Source: JACRCT01 sp049841135 (GTDB lineage Bacteria > Myxococcota > Myxococcia > Myxococcales > UBA5297). From it: DNA of 64,000 nucleotides. Positions 1 through 9,067 of the stretch are shown piece after piece. Position numbers and translations under genes: made by a program. The notes beneath the pieces were generated by a model that worked only from the letters and a program-made list of their open reading frames with translations, was not told the origin of the DNA and did not search any database. The stretch spans positions 2,108,001-2,172,000 of the forward strand of contig JASGHK010000004.1 of the NCBI GenBank assembly GCA_049841135.1, in the 5' to 3' direction. Each line of letters starts with the position of its first letter. The stretch's first letter is position 1.

Positions 1-1131
1 GATGTTGGCGCCGCCCCAGAAGCCGGAGAGCTTGGCCGAGAGGTCCGTCGCGACGCAGGCGCGGTCGAAGTGCACGAGCTTGCCGCCCTCGCCGCCCACG
101 TAGACGCCGTCGTCGGCCACGGCGATGGCGCGCACGGCGGAGCTGCCCAGCGCGCTCTGCAGCGAGTCGCTGACGTCGAAGAAGTCCATGGCGACGCACT
201 CCGAGGGCTTGCCGTCGCAGGTGTAGCCGCACTCCTTGGTGCAGGCGCGCGAGCAGCCGTCGCCGCTGACGCGGTTCTGGTCGTCGCACTCCTCGGCCCC
301 GTCGATCCTCCCGTTGCCGCAGGGCTCGTCGGCGCAGGTGCCGGCCTTGCAGGCCTTCGACGCGCCGCAGTCCATGGTCTCGCAGTCGGAGTCGGCGCAG
401 TCGGTCTGGCCATCGCAGTCATCGTCGCTTCCGTCTCCGCAGACCATCTCGTGCGCCGGGCAGGCCACGCACGCGCCCTGCGCGCAGTGGAAGCCCTGGG
501 CGCAGGTCAGCGCGGCGCAGCCCGGATCGCCACACTTGCCGTCGAGGCAGGCCTGGCCATCCGGGCAGGCCCCGGCGTCGCCGCAGGCGAGCGGCACGCA
601 GCGGCCCTGGGCGCAGGCCTCGGTCGCCTTGCACTGGATGCCGACGCAGGACGGCGCCACGCACTGGCCATCGACACAGGCCGCGCCCTCGCCGCAGGCG
701 GTCTCGCCGCACACCTTGCCCTTGCACAGGCCGTTGACGCAGACGGCGTCGACCGCGCAGGTCTTCTCGGCGCAGCCGGTCCAGACGCACTGGTCCTTCA
801 CGCAGACCTCGCCGGCGGCGCACGCCTTGCTGCCGCAGCTGAGCGGCAGGCACTTGCCGAAGGCGCAGCCCTCGGTCGCGGCGCAGGTCATGTCCACGCA
901 GTCCGCGGCGCGGCACTGGCCGTCGACGCACCCCTCGCTGGCGTGGCACGGGTGGTCGCCGCAGCGCACCGGCAGGCACTTCTCGGCGACGCACCGCTCC
1001 TCGCCAGACTTGCAGTCGCCATCGGCGCTGCAGGTCGTGACGGGAGGCGGCTCGGTCGTCTTCGGGCAGGCGGCCAGGGCGAGCAGATAGGCGCCGAGCA
1101 GGACGCACGAGAAGAGGCGGCAGGAGCGCAT
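1..1131 (-). CDS. Cysteine-rich surface lipoprotein with DUF4215/MopE-like motifs (3' partial)
   Basis: Reading down from the ATG at 1129-1131 gives 377 codons with no stop; the gene runs off the left edge of the window. The N-terminus is a lipoprotein signal (hydrophobic stretch then LALAAC). About 220 residues of short Cys-rich repeats follow (pattern C-x5-C-x5-C), then an Asp-rich MopE-like motif (CGDGSDDDCDG at about residue 240) and a DUF4215-type repeat (CGNGRIDG then ECDD and GDGC). The visible end looks like the start of a repeat-blade domain (AVADDGVYVGG). Such proteins are typical of myxobacterial cell surfaces. The function is unknown; an outer-membrane or surface location is inferred from the lipobox. 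GC-rich opposite-strand frames here are low-complexity shadows. Confidence 0.85.
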   Translation of the reverse strand, partial: MRSCRLFSCVLLGAYLLALAACPKTTEPPPVTTCSADGDCKSGEERCVAEKCLPVRCGDHPCHASEGCVDGQCRAADCVDMTCAATEGCAFGKCLPLSCGSKACAAGEVCVKDQCVWTGCAEKTCAVDAVCVNGLCKGKVCGETACGEGAACVDGQCVAPSCVGIQCKATEACAQGRCVPLACGDAGACPDGQACLDGKCGDPGCAALTCAQGFHCAQGACVACPAHEMVCGDGSDDDCDGQTDCADSDCETMDCGASKACKAGTCADEPCGNGRIDGAEECDDQNRVSGDGCSRACTKECGYTCDGKPSECVAMDFFDVSDSLQSALGSSAVRAIAVADDGVYVGGEGGKLVHFDRACVATDLSAKLSGFWGGANI

Positions 1132-1239
1132 GGCGGCGACCTCGTGGGGGCGGCAGGAAGGCCCGAGAGCTTATTACGAAAGGCTCCCCGTCCGGGCCGG
1201 ACCCTCGCCGCCTCGCGACGATCGGTTACAGTGCCGCCG

Positions 1240-1909
1240 ATGAACCCCCGGCGAACGACCGACAAGTACACCGCCGTCGACCCCGCGCAGGCGCGCGCCT
1301 ACCGGCTCGCCGGCGACCTCGGCAGGATCCAGGTGGACACCGCCAGCGCCGACCGCGTCCAACGCCCTCTGGCCTGGGCGCTCGACGTCCGCCGCTCCGA
1401 GGGCGACCTGAAGGCGCTCATCGTCGGCGGCGCCAAGGGCTGCCCGACGCTGTTCGTGCTCGAGGTCCCGGTGTCCTCCGCGGCGTTGGGCCTCGTCATG
1501 GGCAAGGCGGTGGCGTTGGCCGCGATGGGCCGGACGCTCGCGCCCGGGGACACGCTCACGCCGCTGCCCGAGCACTTCGGCAGCGCGCTCGACCCGGCCC
1601 AGCTCCCCGGCGTCTTCCGCATCGTGCACGCGATGGAGATCGACAAGAGCTTGAAGGGCCCTGATCTGCTGGGCGTCGTGGCCGGCGGTTCGTCGGCGGC
1701 GGTGCGCGGCCCGTTGGCCAAGCTCGAGGCCACCCTGCGGCGGCTGCAGCGGCTGCGCGAGGCCGAGGCGCCGGTGGTGATGCGCGACAACGAGGTCCGG
1801 CTGATCCAGACGCTCCTCGCGCGCCTGTCGGCGGCCGGCTGGGACCGCGTCGCCGATCCGCTCCCGCCGGATTCTGGCGACGCTCGCCGACGAGATCGCC
1901 AAGGGCTGA
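1240..1909 (+). CDS. Hypothetical protein, frameshifted near its 3' end
   Basis: The ATG at 1240 opens a frame of mixed composition (MNPRRTTDKYTAVDPAQARA). It has Ala/Leu-rich helices in the second half, including a Leu/Arg helix near residues 165-190. I recognise no family. The frame has no stop of its own and would run into the next gene, whose start at 1984 lies in the same frame. A +1 shift at GATTC (1870-1874) gives a short, natural ending (LATLADEIAKG then TGA at 1907). If one T is removed (GATC) the product is 222 residues. This is one of several identical-looking frameshifts in the window, so a sequence error is more likely than decay. It lies divergent from the lipoprotein at 1-1131. 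Confidence 0.6.
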
Positions 1910-1983
1910 GCCCAGCCCACCGTTTCCACAAAGCAGGCCCGGTCATCTACAGTGAGCGGGTCCTGAGCGTTCCGGAGGCGCCG

Positions 1984-2871
1984 ATGATGACCCGGGTCTG
2001 TTTCGCGATGGTGGCGGCGGTCCTGCTCGCGGTCCCATCCGCGGCGCGGGCCGCCGACACCAAGCCCCCGAAGATCGTCCACATCCCCATCGGCGAGGCT
2101 CCTTCCGGCAAGGCCTTGCCGGTCAACGCGGCCATCACCGACGAGTCCGACATCTTCGAGCCCACCCTCTACTACCGGGCCGCGGGGACCAAGCGCTTCC
2201 TCTCGGCCAGCATGAGCAAGGCCACCGGGGCCATCTTCACCGCCACCATCCCCGACGTCGCCATGACCGGCGTGGTCGAGTACTTCATCGAGGCCTACGA
2301 CGCCAACGGCAACGGGCCCGCGCGCTTCGCCTCCGACGTCAAGCCCCAGAAGATCAAGACGGTGAAGGGCGCCGAGCCCAAGGTGGCCGAGCCCACGCCA
2401 CCGCCGCCCCCGCCTCCGGCCGAGACCAAGCCCGCCCAGGAGACGAAGGTCGCCGAGGCGCCGCCGGCCGAGACCAAGCCCGCGGAGACCAAGCCCGCCG
2501 GCGACCTCAAGCCTTCGAACCAGGTCGCGCGCCAGGCCGACGGCGGCAGCGGCAAGGCGCTCTCCGTCGCCGGCTACTCGGCCATCGGCGTCGGCGTGGT
2601 CGGCGTCGGGCTCGGCGCGTTCTTCGGCTTCCAGGCCAAGTCGCAGCGCGACCAGGCCGCCGCCGACCCGGCCGCCACGAGCGCCAAGACCAAGTTCGAC
2701 TCGGCCCAGTCCTCGGCCACGCTGGCCAACGCCCTGTACATCGCCGGCGGCGTGGTCGCCGCGGCGGGCGTGGTGCTGGCCATCATCCCCGTCGTCACCG
2801 GCTCGTCGTCCGGCTCCGACTCCCACGTGATGGTCGGCCCCGGCAGCGTCAGCTACACCGTGACCTTCTGA
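1984..2871 (+). CDS. Exported protein with Pro/Lys/Glu-rich linker and C-terminal membrane segments
   Basis: The start is the ATG at 1984 because a clear signal peptide follows (MMTRVCFAMVAAVLLAVPSAARA). Residues 25-120 look like a beta-sandwich, Ig-like domain (ITDESDIFEPTLYYRAAG, then VVEYFIEAYDANGNGP). This kind of domain occurs in many myxobacterial envelope proteins. A low-complexity linker built of AETKPA-like repeats and a run of seven prolines follows. Two hydrophobic Gly/Ala/Val-rich helices lie in the C-terminal 110 residues (about 200-215 and 258-278), so the protein is probably membrane-anchored with the Ig-like domain outside. The product is 295 residues. No enzymatic motif is seen and the specific role is unknown. 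It is followed 30 bases later by the Cys-rich lipoprotein gene and may be cotranscribed with it. Confidence 0.8.
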   Translation: MMTRVCFAMVAAVLLAVPSAARAADTKPPKIVHIPIGEAPSGKALPVNAAITDESDIFEPTLYYRAAGTKRFLSASMSKATGAIFTATIPDVAMTGVVEYFIEAYDANGNGPARFASDVKPQKIKTVKGAEPKVAEPTPPPPPPPAETKPAQETKVAEAPPAETKPAETKPAGDLKPSNQVARQADGGSGKALSVAGYSAIGVGVVGVGLGAFFGFQAKSQRDQAAADPAATSAKTKFDSAQSSATLANALYIAGGVVAAAGVVLAIIPVVTGSSSGSDSHVMVGPGSVSYTVTF

Positions 2872-2901
2872 GAGCCCTTCCTGGCCGTTTGGAGGCCCGC
2901 G

Positions 2902-5145
2902 ATGAACACCTCCGCGTGGATGCGCCTTTCCGTCCTGGTGGCTGCCGCGCTGGCCGCCCCGGCCTGCTTCGTCGATCCCGTCGACTTCTCCGGCAAGGCC
3001 TGCACCGCGGCCTCGGACTGCCCGGACGGCTACCGCTGCGACCCGGCGCTCGACGTGTGCGTCAAGCCGGGTGCCGGACTGGACGCCACCTCCCCTGGCG
3101 ACGCCGCCCTCCCTCGCGACGGCTCGATCACCTCCGACGGCTCGCTCGGCTCCGACGGCGCGCTCCTTGACGACGCGGGCACGGAGCCGGCGGACGCCGA
3201 CGTCGTCGAGCCCAGGGATGCAGGCCGGCCGCGCGACGCCTCGACTCCGAACCGCGACGCCGGCGCCAAGCCCGATGCGACGGTGGTCTCCCCGCCCGAT
3301 GCCGGCACGGGCTGCTCCCTCGACTCCGACTGCAAGACGCTGGGCGCCTTCTTCTGTGGGCCCGCCAAGACCTGCCTGCCTTGCGACACCGACCAGAAGT
3401 GCGGGCCCTCCTGCAGCGCCTGCGGCGCCTTCACCTCCTGTGACGGCACGAGCTGCCAGCCCTGCAACACCGACCTCAAGTGCGGCGCGGAGTGCACCGC
3501 CTGCACGCCCGGCACCACCTGCTCCGGCTCGAGTTGCATGCCCTGCACCACCGATCAGAAGTGTGGCCCGACCTGTTCCCCCTGCGGGCCCGGCACCTTC
3601 TGCTCCCGGAACGTCTTCGGGCAGGTCGCATGCGCCGCCTGCACCACCGCCGACCACTGCGGCGCTGGCTGCGTCGCGTGCAGCGACCCGGTCCCCGTCT
3701 GCGGCGCGAGCGGCTGCGTCCAGTGCATCCAGAGCACGGACTGTCCCCCCATCGCCGGCACGGCTCGCTACTGCGACGACGCCAACACCTGCCAGGTCTG
3801 CAAGACCTCAGAGCACTGCGGCCCGGGCTGCATCGCGTGCAGCCCCAGGCAGCCGGTCTGCGACGGCCTGCAGTGCGTCGAGTGCCTGGTGGACGCCGAC
3901 TGCGCCACGAGCCTGGGCGGCCCGGCCTGCTGTAACAACCGCTGCATCAAGGCCCAAGTCCCCAAGCTCGCCGGGTTCCTCCCGCTGAGCGCCTCCCCAG
4001 GTTCCACCGTCGACCTGACCCTCTACGGCAGCAACTTCAACGAGTGCTCGCAGGTGCTGGTCGACGGGGTCCCGGCCACGGTCACCTGGTCCGGCGACCC
4101 GGCCAAGATGGTCGCCCATCTCCAGGTCCCCGTGATCGCCGGCGGGCATCCGGTGGTGGTGCGCAACCTGGGACCCGGCGGCGGCGACTCGAACCCCAAC
4201 GACTGGAGCCTCGGCCCCGACCTCGCCGTGGGGCAGACGACCGGCGTGGCCTACGTCCCGGGGACAGACCTCGTGGCCATCAGCTCCAGCGACCGCAGCG
4301 CGCTCGAGCTCTTCGACCCGGCGCTCCCGGGGCCCGCAGTCGCCACCCTCTCCTTGAGCGGGCTGCCCCCGGCCTACCTCGCAGCCGGCACGCAGAAGCT
4401 GCTCGTGACGACCCGCAACTCGTCCGAGCTGCGCATCTACGACAACCTCCCCAACCCGACCTACGCGACGGTGTTCGTCTCCGGCCCCGCCGCGCTGCTG
4501 GACGTCGACGACACCACCTCGCTGGCCCTGGTCGCCAACTCGAACCCCGACGAGTTCGACGTGCTGGACCTGACCAACCCGTCCTATTCGTCCGTCTTCT
4601 CGATGCCGGTCACCGGCGCGCCCTGCTGCGAGCTCTACGCGGTCGGCCTCGACGGCGCCTTCCACGACTCGCCGTTCCTCTCCTACAACAGCGGCGCGGG
4701 CATCCCGCGCGCGCCCTTCATGTTCGATGAGGTGAACTCCAGCCCGGCCCGGTACCCGTTCGCCATGAACCGTCCGCAGCACGAGGTGGTGGCGCTGCGC
4801 AACACGATGGCCGAGGGCTACCTGCTGCCTTCCGGCAACGTCCAAGGGAGCATGCCCGTGCCGACCACCGGGACTTTGGCCATGAACGTCACCTCCTTCG
4901 GCGCGCGCGTGCTGCTCCTGCCGCCGCGCAACGGATCGGGGGCGCTGCACGTCATGGATTGGGGCAAGAAGAGCACGCTGGGCGACGTGGGCACACCGCG
5001 CAGCCGCTACTGCAGCTCCGCCGGCAAGGACCAGGGCGCGCCCGACGCGGTGGCCATCGACCCCACGCGCAACCGGGCCTTCGTGACCAACTCATGCATG
5101 AAGACGCTCGAGGGCTACAACCTCAACATCCTGTTCGTGAGGTGA
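2902..5145 (+). CDS. Cysteine-rich repeat lipoprotein with IPT/TIG-like and propeller-like domains
   Basis: Product of 747 residues. The lipoprotein signal ends in LAAPAC (Cys near residue 25). A DCPDGYRCD motif follows, then an Asp/Ala/Ser/Pro-rich spacer (residues about 55-130). About six copies of a Cys module come next (pattern CxxDxKCGxxCxxC, for example DQKCGPSCSAC, DLKCGAECTAC, DQKCGPTCSPC). From about residue 350 there is an IPT/TIG-like segment (ASPGSTVDLTLYGSNFNECS), and the C-terminal half has repeated blade-like strands. It resembles the Cys-rich lipoprotein at the left edge but has a different module order. Surface display is inferred from the lipobox and the function is unknown. 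ATG 2902 is chosen because the signal peptide starts there. Confidence 0.85.
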   Translation: MNTSAWMRLSVLVAAALAAPACFVDPVDFSGKACTAASDCPDGYRCDPALDVCVKPGAGLDATSPGDAALPRDGSITSDGSLGSDGALLDDAGTEPADADVVEPRDAGRPRDASTPNRDAGAKPDATVVSPPDAGTGCSLDSDCKTLGAFFCGPAKTCLPCDTDQKCGPSCSACGAFTSCDGTSCQPCNTDLKCGAECTACTPGTTCSGSSCMPCTTDQKCGPTCSPCGPGTFCSRNVFGQVACAACTTADHCGAGCVACSDPVPVCGASGCVQCIQSTDCPPIAGTARYCDDANTCQVCKTSEHCGPGCIACSPRQPVCDGLQCVECLVDADCATSLGGPACCNNRCIKAQVPKLAGFLPLSASPGSTVDLTLYGSNFNECSQVLVDGVPATVTWSGDPAKMVAHLQVPVIAGGHPVVVRNLGPGGGDSNPNDWSLGPDLAVGQTTGVAYVPGTDLVAISSSDRSALELFDPALPGPAVATLSLSGLPPAYLAAGTQKLLVTTRNSSELRIYDNLPNPTYATVFVSGPAALLDVDDTTSLALVANSNPDEFDVLDLTNPSYSSVFSMPVTGAPCCELYAVGLDGAFHDSPFLSYNSGAGIPRAPFMFDEVNSSPARYPFAMNRPQHEVVALRNTMAEGYLLPSGNVQGSMPVPTTGTLAMNVTSFGARVLLLPPRNGSGALHVMDWGKKSTLGDVGTPRSRYCSSAGKDQGAPDAVAIDPTRNRAFVTNSCMKTLEGYNLNILFVR

Positions 5146-5547
5146 CGGCCCCTCTCCCGTCTCCCCGTCGCTGACGGATGCATGGATTGAGGTCCAGTGG
5201 CCTCAGGGCTCCGGGGAGAGGCCCGCGTCTGCTCGTTCCTTGCATCTGCGTGACACGGCATTCGGGTGAGCACGGACGCAAGGGTCCACGCCCAGGAGTG
5301 CTGTCGCAAAAGGGCCGCGAATGAGTTCTCGGCAGCGTGGTGCCACGAGCTCCGACCAACGTCGAGTCGAGCAGAGCCGAACCCACTCCCGCAGTTGAAC
5401 GAAGCCGCTTCGCGGCAGCTGACGGAGGCCTGCCGACTCTGAGGAGAGAAGGTTTCTCGGTCGGCGAGGGAATCCCATCGACTCTTGTGGAACCGGGCGC
5501 CGGTAGCCGCCGGCGCCCGGTGACAACCAACCACAAGGAGCAACGTG
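5146..5547. other. Gene-free stretch, probable left flank of an IS91-like element
   Basis: I see no convincing gene here. It holds a diverged copy of the dispersed GAGCTCCGACCA repeat (5344-5397). It also has a GC-rich hairpin-like stretch near 5498-5522 (GGGCGCCGG then CCGGCGCCC) just before the ribosome site AAGGAG of the recombinase gene at 5548. The left terminus of the IS91-like element should lie in this region, but no boundary can be fixed by eye. Confidence 0.5.
5344..5397 (+). repeat. Dispersed intergenic repeat A, diverged copy
   Basis: Shares the GAGCTCCGACCA head and the CTCCCGCAGTT tail element with four better copies at 13308, 13624, 37300 and 58957. The G-rich second arm of the terminal hairpin is lost here. 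Confidence 0.5.
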
Positions 5548-5672
5548 ATGGGCGAACTCTACCAGCGGATGGATGCAGATCCACGTCTGAGGAATCGGTC
5601 GGCGAGGACGCGGAAGGAGTACCTGGACGCCGCGTCAGGCTTCGCCCGGCACTTCATGCGTTCGCCTGCCAA

Positions 5673-5680
5673 GATGGGGG
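5673..5680 (+). repeat. Left copy of the IS21 target duplication (GATGGGGG)
   Basis: GATGGGGG precedes the left IS21 end here and recurs at 8329-8336 after the right end. Keeping only one copy restores the recombinase frame. Confidence 0.85.
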
Positions 5681-5685
5681 TGCCC

Positions 5686-5728
5686 AGCGACAATTAGACC
5701 TCCCCGCTGACGACAACTATTTCTCCCC
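5686..5728 (+). repeat. IS21 left terminal repeats L1 and L2
   Basis: Two tandem transposase-site copies: AGCGACAATTAGACCTCCCC at 5686-5705 and TGACGACAACTATTTCTCC at 5708-5726. They match the inverted copies at 8281-8328 at the positions CGACAA, TA and TCCCC. Confidence 0.85.
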
Positions 5729-5867
5729 ATTCCACAGCAGCGCGTCGGTCATCGGGGCATAGGCGCTCCGCGGCCGGATGCCGAGAGCCAGGAAGCGGTT
5801 CGTAGAGGAAAACCGCGACAGGCAAGGCCCCGGCGGCGTACCAGCCCCCGGCTTCTTCCGTGAGGAG

Positions 5868-7356
5868 ATGCCGGTGACCGTGAGCGACGCGCAGGTGAGG
5901 CGACTGATGGAGGAGAAGACGAAGTCCGGCCAGGTGGGCATGGCAGCGATGAAGGCCGGGATGGACCGCAAGACGGCGAGCAAGTACCTCGAGGAGGGGA
6001 AGCTGCCGTCATAGCTGAAGACGCCTCGAGACTGGCGGACGAGGCCGGACCCGTTCGCGGAGGACTGGCCGGCAGTGAAGGCGCTGCTGAAGGACACGCC
6101 AGAGCCTCGAGGCGAAGACGCTGTTCGAGCACCTGCTCGAACAGCACCCCGAGCGCTACCAGCCGGGCCAGCTACGAACGCTGCAGCGGCGCGTGCAGGA
6201 GTGGCGGGCCAAGGAGGGGCCGGAGAAGGAGGTCTTCTTCGCCCAGGAGCACCGGCCCGGCGAGGCCATGCAGACCGACTTCACGCACTGCGACGAGTTG
6301 GGGGTGACGATCGCTGGCGAGCCGTTCCCGCACATGCTCTGCCACGTGGTGCTCCCCTGCTCGAACTGGGAGTGGGCGACGGTCTGCCACTCGGAATCGT
6401 TGATGGCGCTGCGGCGCGGGGTGCAGTCGGCGGTCTTCAAGCTCGGCAAGGTTCCCGAGTTTCACCAGACGGACAACTCGACGGCAGCCACCCACAACGT
6501 GGCCGACGGCAAGCGCGGCTTCAACGCCGAGTACCAGCAGTTGATGGACCACCTCGGGATGAAGCCGCGGACGATCGAGGTCGGCAAGAGCAACCAGAAC
6601 GGGGACGTCGAGGCGCTCAACGGCGCTGCGAAGCGGCGACTGGAGCAGCACCTCCTGATGCGCGGCAGCCGCGACTTCGAGAGCGCCGACGCGTACGAGC
6701 GCTGGGTGCAGCAGGTGCTGGAGAAGGCCAATGGACTGCGGCGGAAGAAGGTGGCCGAGGAGCTTGCCGCGATGACCGAGCTCAAGGTCTCGCGGCTACC
6801 AGAGTGCGTCGAGGAGACGGCGACGGTCACCTCGTGGAGCACGATCCGAGTGCGGCGCAACACCTACTCGGTGCCATCACGGCTCATCGGGCACGAAGTG
6901 CGAGTGAACGTCTTCGAGGATCGGCTTGAGGTCCTCTTCGGCGGCGGCGAGCCGCAGTTGGTGGTCGAGCGGCTGCGTGGCGAGGGAGGGCGCCGCATCA
7001 ACTACCGTCACCTCATCTGGTCGCTCGTGCAGAAGCCACAGGCGTTCGCGCGCTACAGGTACCGGGAGGAGCTCTTCCCCTCGCTCGTCTTTCGGCGCGC
7101 CTACGACGCCCTCAGCGCAGGGGGCAGCCGCGCCGCAGACCGCGAGTACTTGCGCATCCTGCACTTGGCGGCGACCACGATGGAGAGCGAAGTCGAAGCC
7201 GCGCTCGAGCGGCTGCTGGCGGAACATCGGCTGACCAGCGCAGAGCCGGTCAAGGCACTCGTCGCCCCGAGCAAGCCGGAGGTGCCGGTGATGGAGGCGC
7301 CCCAGGTCGATCTGCGCGACTACGACGGGCTGCTCAGCGAGGAGGTGGCGTCGTGA
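5868..7356 (+). pseudogene. istA: IS21 transposase IstA, broken by one stop and one frameshift
   Basis: IstA is the DDE transposase of IS21 elements. ATG 5868 starts an N-terminal helix-turn-helix region (VSDAQVRRLMEE, then DRKTASKYLEEGKLPS). A TAG stop at 6012 follows, where family members usually have a Glu codon before L-K/R-P. Coding continues in frame (LKTPRDWRTRPDPFAEDW). Near 6102-6108 the frame shifts: GAGCCTCGAGG in place of an expected GAGCTCGAGG. The remainder to 7356 is intact. Catalytic residues are visible: Asp in AMQTDFTHCDE, Asp in FHQTDNS, and Glu in NGDVEALNG. The last 4 bases overlap istB. Two independent lesions suggest the element cannot move on its own. Confidence 0.88.
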
Positions 7357-8117
7357 GCGAAGCCACCCTGGGGATGTTGTTGCGGGCGCTCAAGCTGCCG
7401 GCCTTCGCCGCTCATCACGACGAGGTCGCGCGAGCGGCCGAGCGCGAAGGCTGGACGTTCCAGGCCTACCTGCTCCACCTCGTCGAGCTCGAGTTGAGCG
7501 AGCGCAAGCAGCGCAAGATCCAGCGACTGCGTAAGGACTCCGAGCTGCCCGCGGACAAGACGCTCGCCACTCTGGACCCCGAGCGTCTGCCAGCGAAGGT
7601 GCGGCGCCAGCTGCCAGCGCTGTGCGAGGGCGGCTTCGTCGACCGGGCCGAGAACGTGCTCGCCTTCGGGCTACCTGGCCGAGGCAAGACGCACTTGGTC
7701 TGCGCCATCGGCCACGAGCTCGTGCAGCACGGCCGGTCGGTGCTCTTCACGCCGACCTACAAGCTCGTGCAGCGCCTGCTCGCCGCGAAGAAGGCCCTCA
7801 CGCTCGAGGACGAACTCAAGGTGCTCGACCGCTTCGACGCCGTCATCCTCGACGACATCGGCTACGTGCAACAGGACCGAGAGGAGATGGAGGTCCTCTT
7901 CACGTTCCTCGCAGAGCGCTACGAGCGGCGCAGTGTGGTCATCACCAGCAACCTCGTCTTCTCTCAGTGGGACCGGATCTTCAAAGACCCGATGACCACT
8001 GCGGCTGCGATCGACCGGGTGGTGCACCACGCGCTGATCCTGGAGTTGACCGGCAAGAGTAAGCGGGCCGACGACGCGGCCGCGCGCGACGGACTACAAC
8101 TGGGGAGCCAGCCGTGA
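7353..8117 (+). CDS. istB: IS21 helper ATPase IstB
   Basis: IstB is the AAA+ regulator that delivers IstA to target DNA. The product has 254 residues, the usual length. Walker A is GLPGRGKTH (about residues 105-113), Walker B is AVILDDIG (about 164-171), and the sensor region is VVITSNLVFSQWDRIF. It starts at GTG 7353, overlapping the istA stop (GTGA), so translation is probably coupled. No lesion is seen. Because istA is damaged, IstB has no intact partner in this copy. Confidence 0.95.
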   Translation: MSEATLGMLLRALKLPAFAAHHDEVARAAEREGWTFQAYLLHLVELELSERKQRKIQRLRKDSELPADKTLATLDPERLPAKVRRQLPALCEGGFVDRAENVLAFGLPGRGKTHLVCAIGHELVQHGRSVLFTPTYKLVQRLLAAKKALTLEDELKVLDRFDAVILDDIGYVQQDREEMEVLFTFLAERYERRSVVITSNLVFSQWDRIFKDPMTTAAAIDRVVHHALILELTGKSKRADDAAARDGLQLGSQP

Positions 8118-8280
8118 ACCGCTTCCCACAAGCGTCCACAGGTTGCGAGTCTCCCCCCACGCCCCCCTCATCCACAGCCATCTCCACAGGAGGTGCAGAA
8201 CTCGAAGCACCGAGGCTTCGAGTACCCGACCACTACGACTACTGACATAGAAGTATTAGGAGTAAGCGCGGTAAACCGGG

Positions 8281-8328
8281 ATGGGGAGATCTAGTTGTCG
8301 CTGATGGGGAAAGGTAGTTGACGCTGGG
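8281..8328 (-). repeat. IS21 right terminal repeats R2 and R1
   Basis: Read on the minus strand, R1 is AGCGTCAACTACCTTTCCCC and R2 is AGCGACAACTAGATCTCCCC. They are the inverted counterparts of L1 and L2. They follow istB and the 220-bp region 8118-8336, in which I see no gene. Confidence 0.85.
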
Positions 8329-8336
8329 GATGGGGG
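8329..8336 (+). repeat. Right copy of the IS21 target duplication (GATGGGGG)
   Basis: Identical to 5673-5680. Immediately after it the recombinase frame resumes (AGGCGGAGGTGCTGGAG, coding for EAEVLE). Confidence 0.85.
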
Positions 8337-9067
8337 AGGCGGAGGTGCTGGAGTATCTGAGGGGCCTGGCACTGGAGGGGGCCGGTCCCGGCAAGCTGCG
8401 GATGTCCGTGGCGGCGATCAAGTTCCTCTACCGCGCGACGCTGCTGCGCCCGGAGGTCGTGGCCAACGTGCCCTGGCCCAAGGCCCGCAAGACCCTGCCC
8501 AAGCCTGTCAGTCTCACGGAGATCGTGGCCACGCTGACGGCGCTGCCTCATCTACGACACCGGATGCTGTTGGTCACCGCGTATGACGCGGGGTTGCGGA
8601 TCCACGAAGCGGCACGTTTGCGCTCGGACGACATCTTGGCGGAGCGCGGGCTCATCCACGTCCTGGGCAAGGGCGGCAAGGAGCGGTACGTCAAGCTGAG
8701 CCAGCCGCTGCTTGGGGCACTGCGCTCCTACTGGAAGAACGTCCGGCCACCGGAGCCCGGGCCCTACCTCTTCCCGGGGGCCATCCCTGGCAAGCCCATC
8801 GACCCGTCGTCCGTGCGCGAGGCACTGCGAACCGCACTCAGGAAGGCCGGGCTCAAGAAGGTGACGCCGCACATGCTGCGGCACTCCTTCGCGACTCACA
8901 TCCTGGAAGCCGGGACCGACGTCCGCATCATCCAGGAGCTTCTGGGCCATGCCTCCATCCGCACCACCATGCGCTACACGCACGTGAGCGCCACGCACAT
9001 CGCAGCCCAGAAGACGCCTCTGGAGATCGCCGGAGAGAAGGCGGCGCCGCTGCTCCGGTAGACCGGC

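Larger units (their letters stand above)
5681..8328 (+). mobile_element. IS21-family insertion sequence
   Basis: A 2,648-bp element carrying istA (damaged) and istB (intact), bounded by related ends (TGCCCAGCGACAA at the left, CCCAGCGTCAA when the right end is read inward). Each end has two copies of a roughly 20-bp inner repeat, as IS21 elements usually do. GATGGGGG is duplicated on both sides, which agrees with IS21-type target duplications. It lies inside the recombinase gene of the IS91-like element in the same orientation. Confidence 0.92.
5548..9061 (+). pseudogene. Tyrosine recombinase (phage-integrase family) interrupted by an IS21 element
   Basis: The gene starts at ATG 5548 after AAGGAG. 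The 5' piece (5548-5680) encodes an integrase SAM-like N-terminus (MGELYQRMDAD, then TRKEYLDAASGFARHFM). The 3' piece (8337-9061) carries the catalytic domain: Arg in DAGLRIHEAARL, Lys in VLGKGGKERYV, HMLRHSFATHILE, the LLGHASIRTTMRYTHV block, and Tyr in RYTHV. Removing 5681-8328 plus one copy of the 8-bp duplication joins the pieces in frame and gives 285 residues, a normal size for recombinases that precede IS91-type transposases. The break is therefore a recent insertion and not general decay. The downstream transposase starts 6 bases after the stop. Confidence 0.88.

Noticed and set aside
70..2871. One 933-codon plus-strand gene
   Set aside because: The first third is antisense to the Cys-rich lipoprotein. 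The rest is two genes joined only because the frameshift at 1870 hides a stop; a signal peptide at 1984 marks the true second start.
1174..3657. 827-codon minus-strand frame
   Set aside because: Gly/Arg/Leu-rich shadow across three plus-strand genes with signal peptides; no domain seen.
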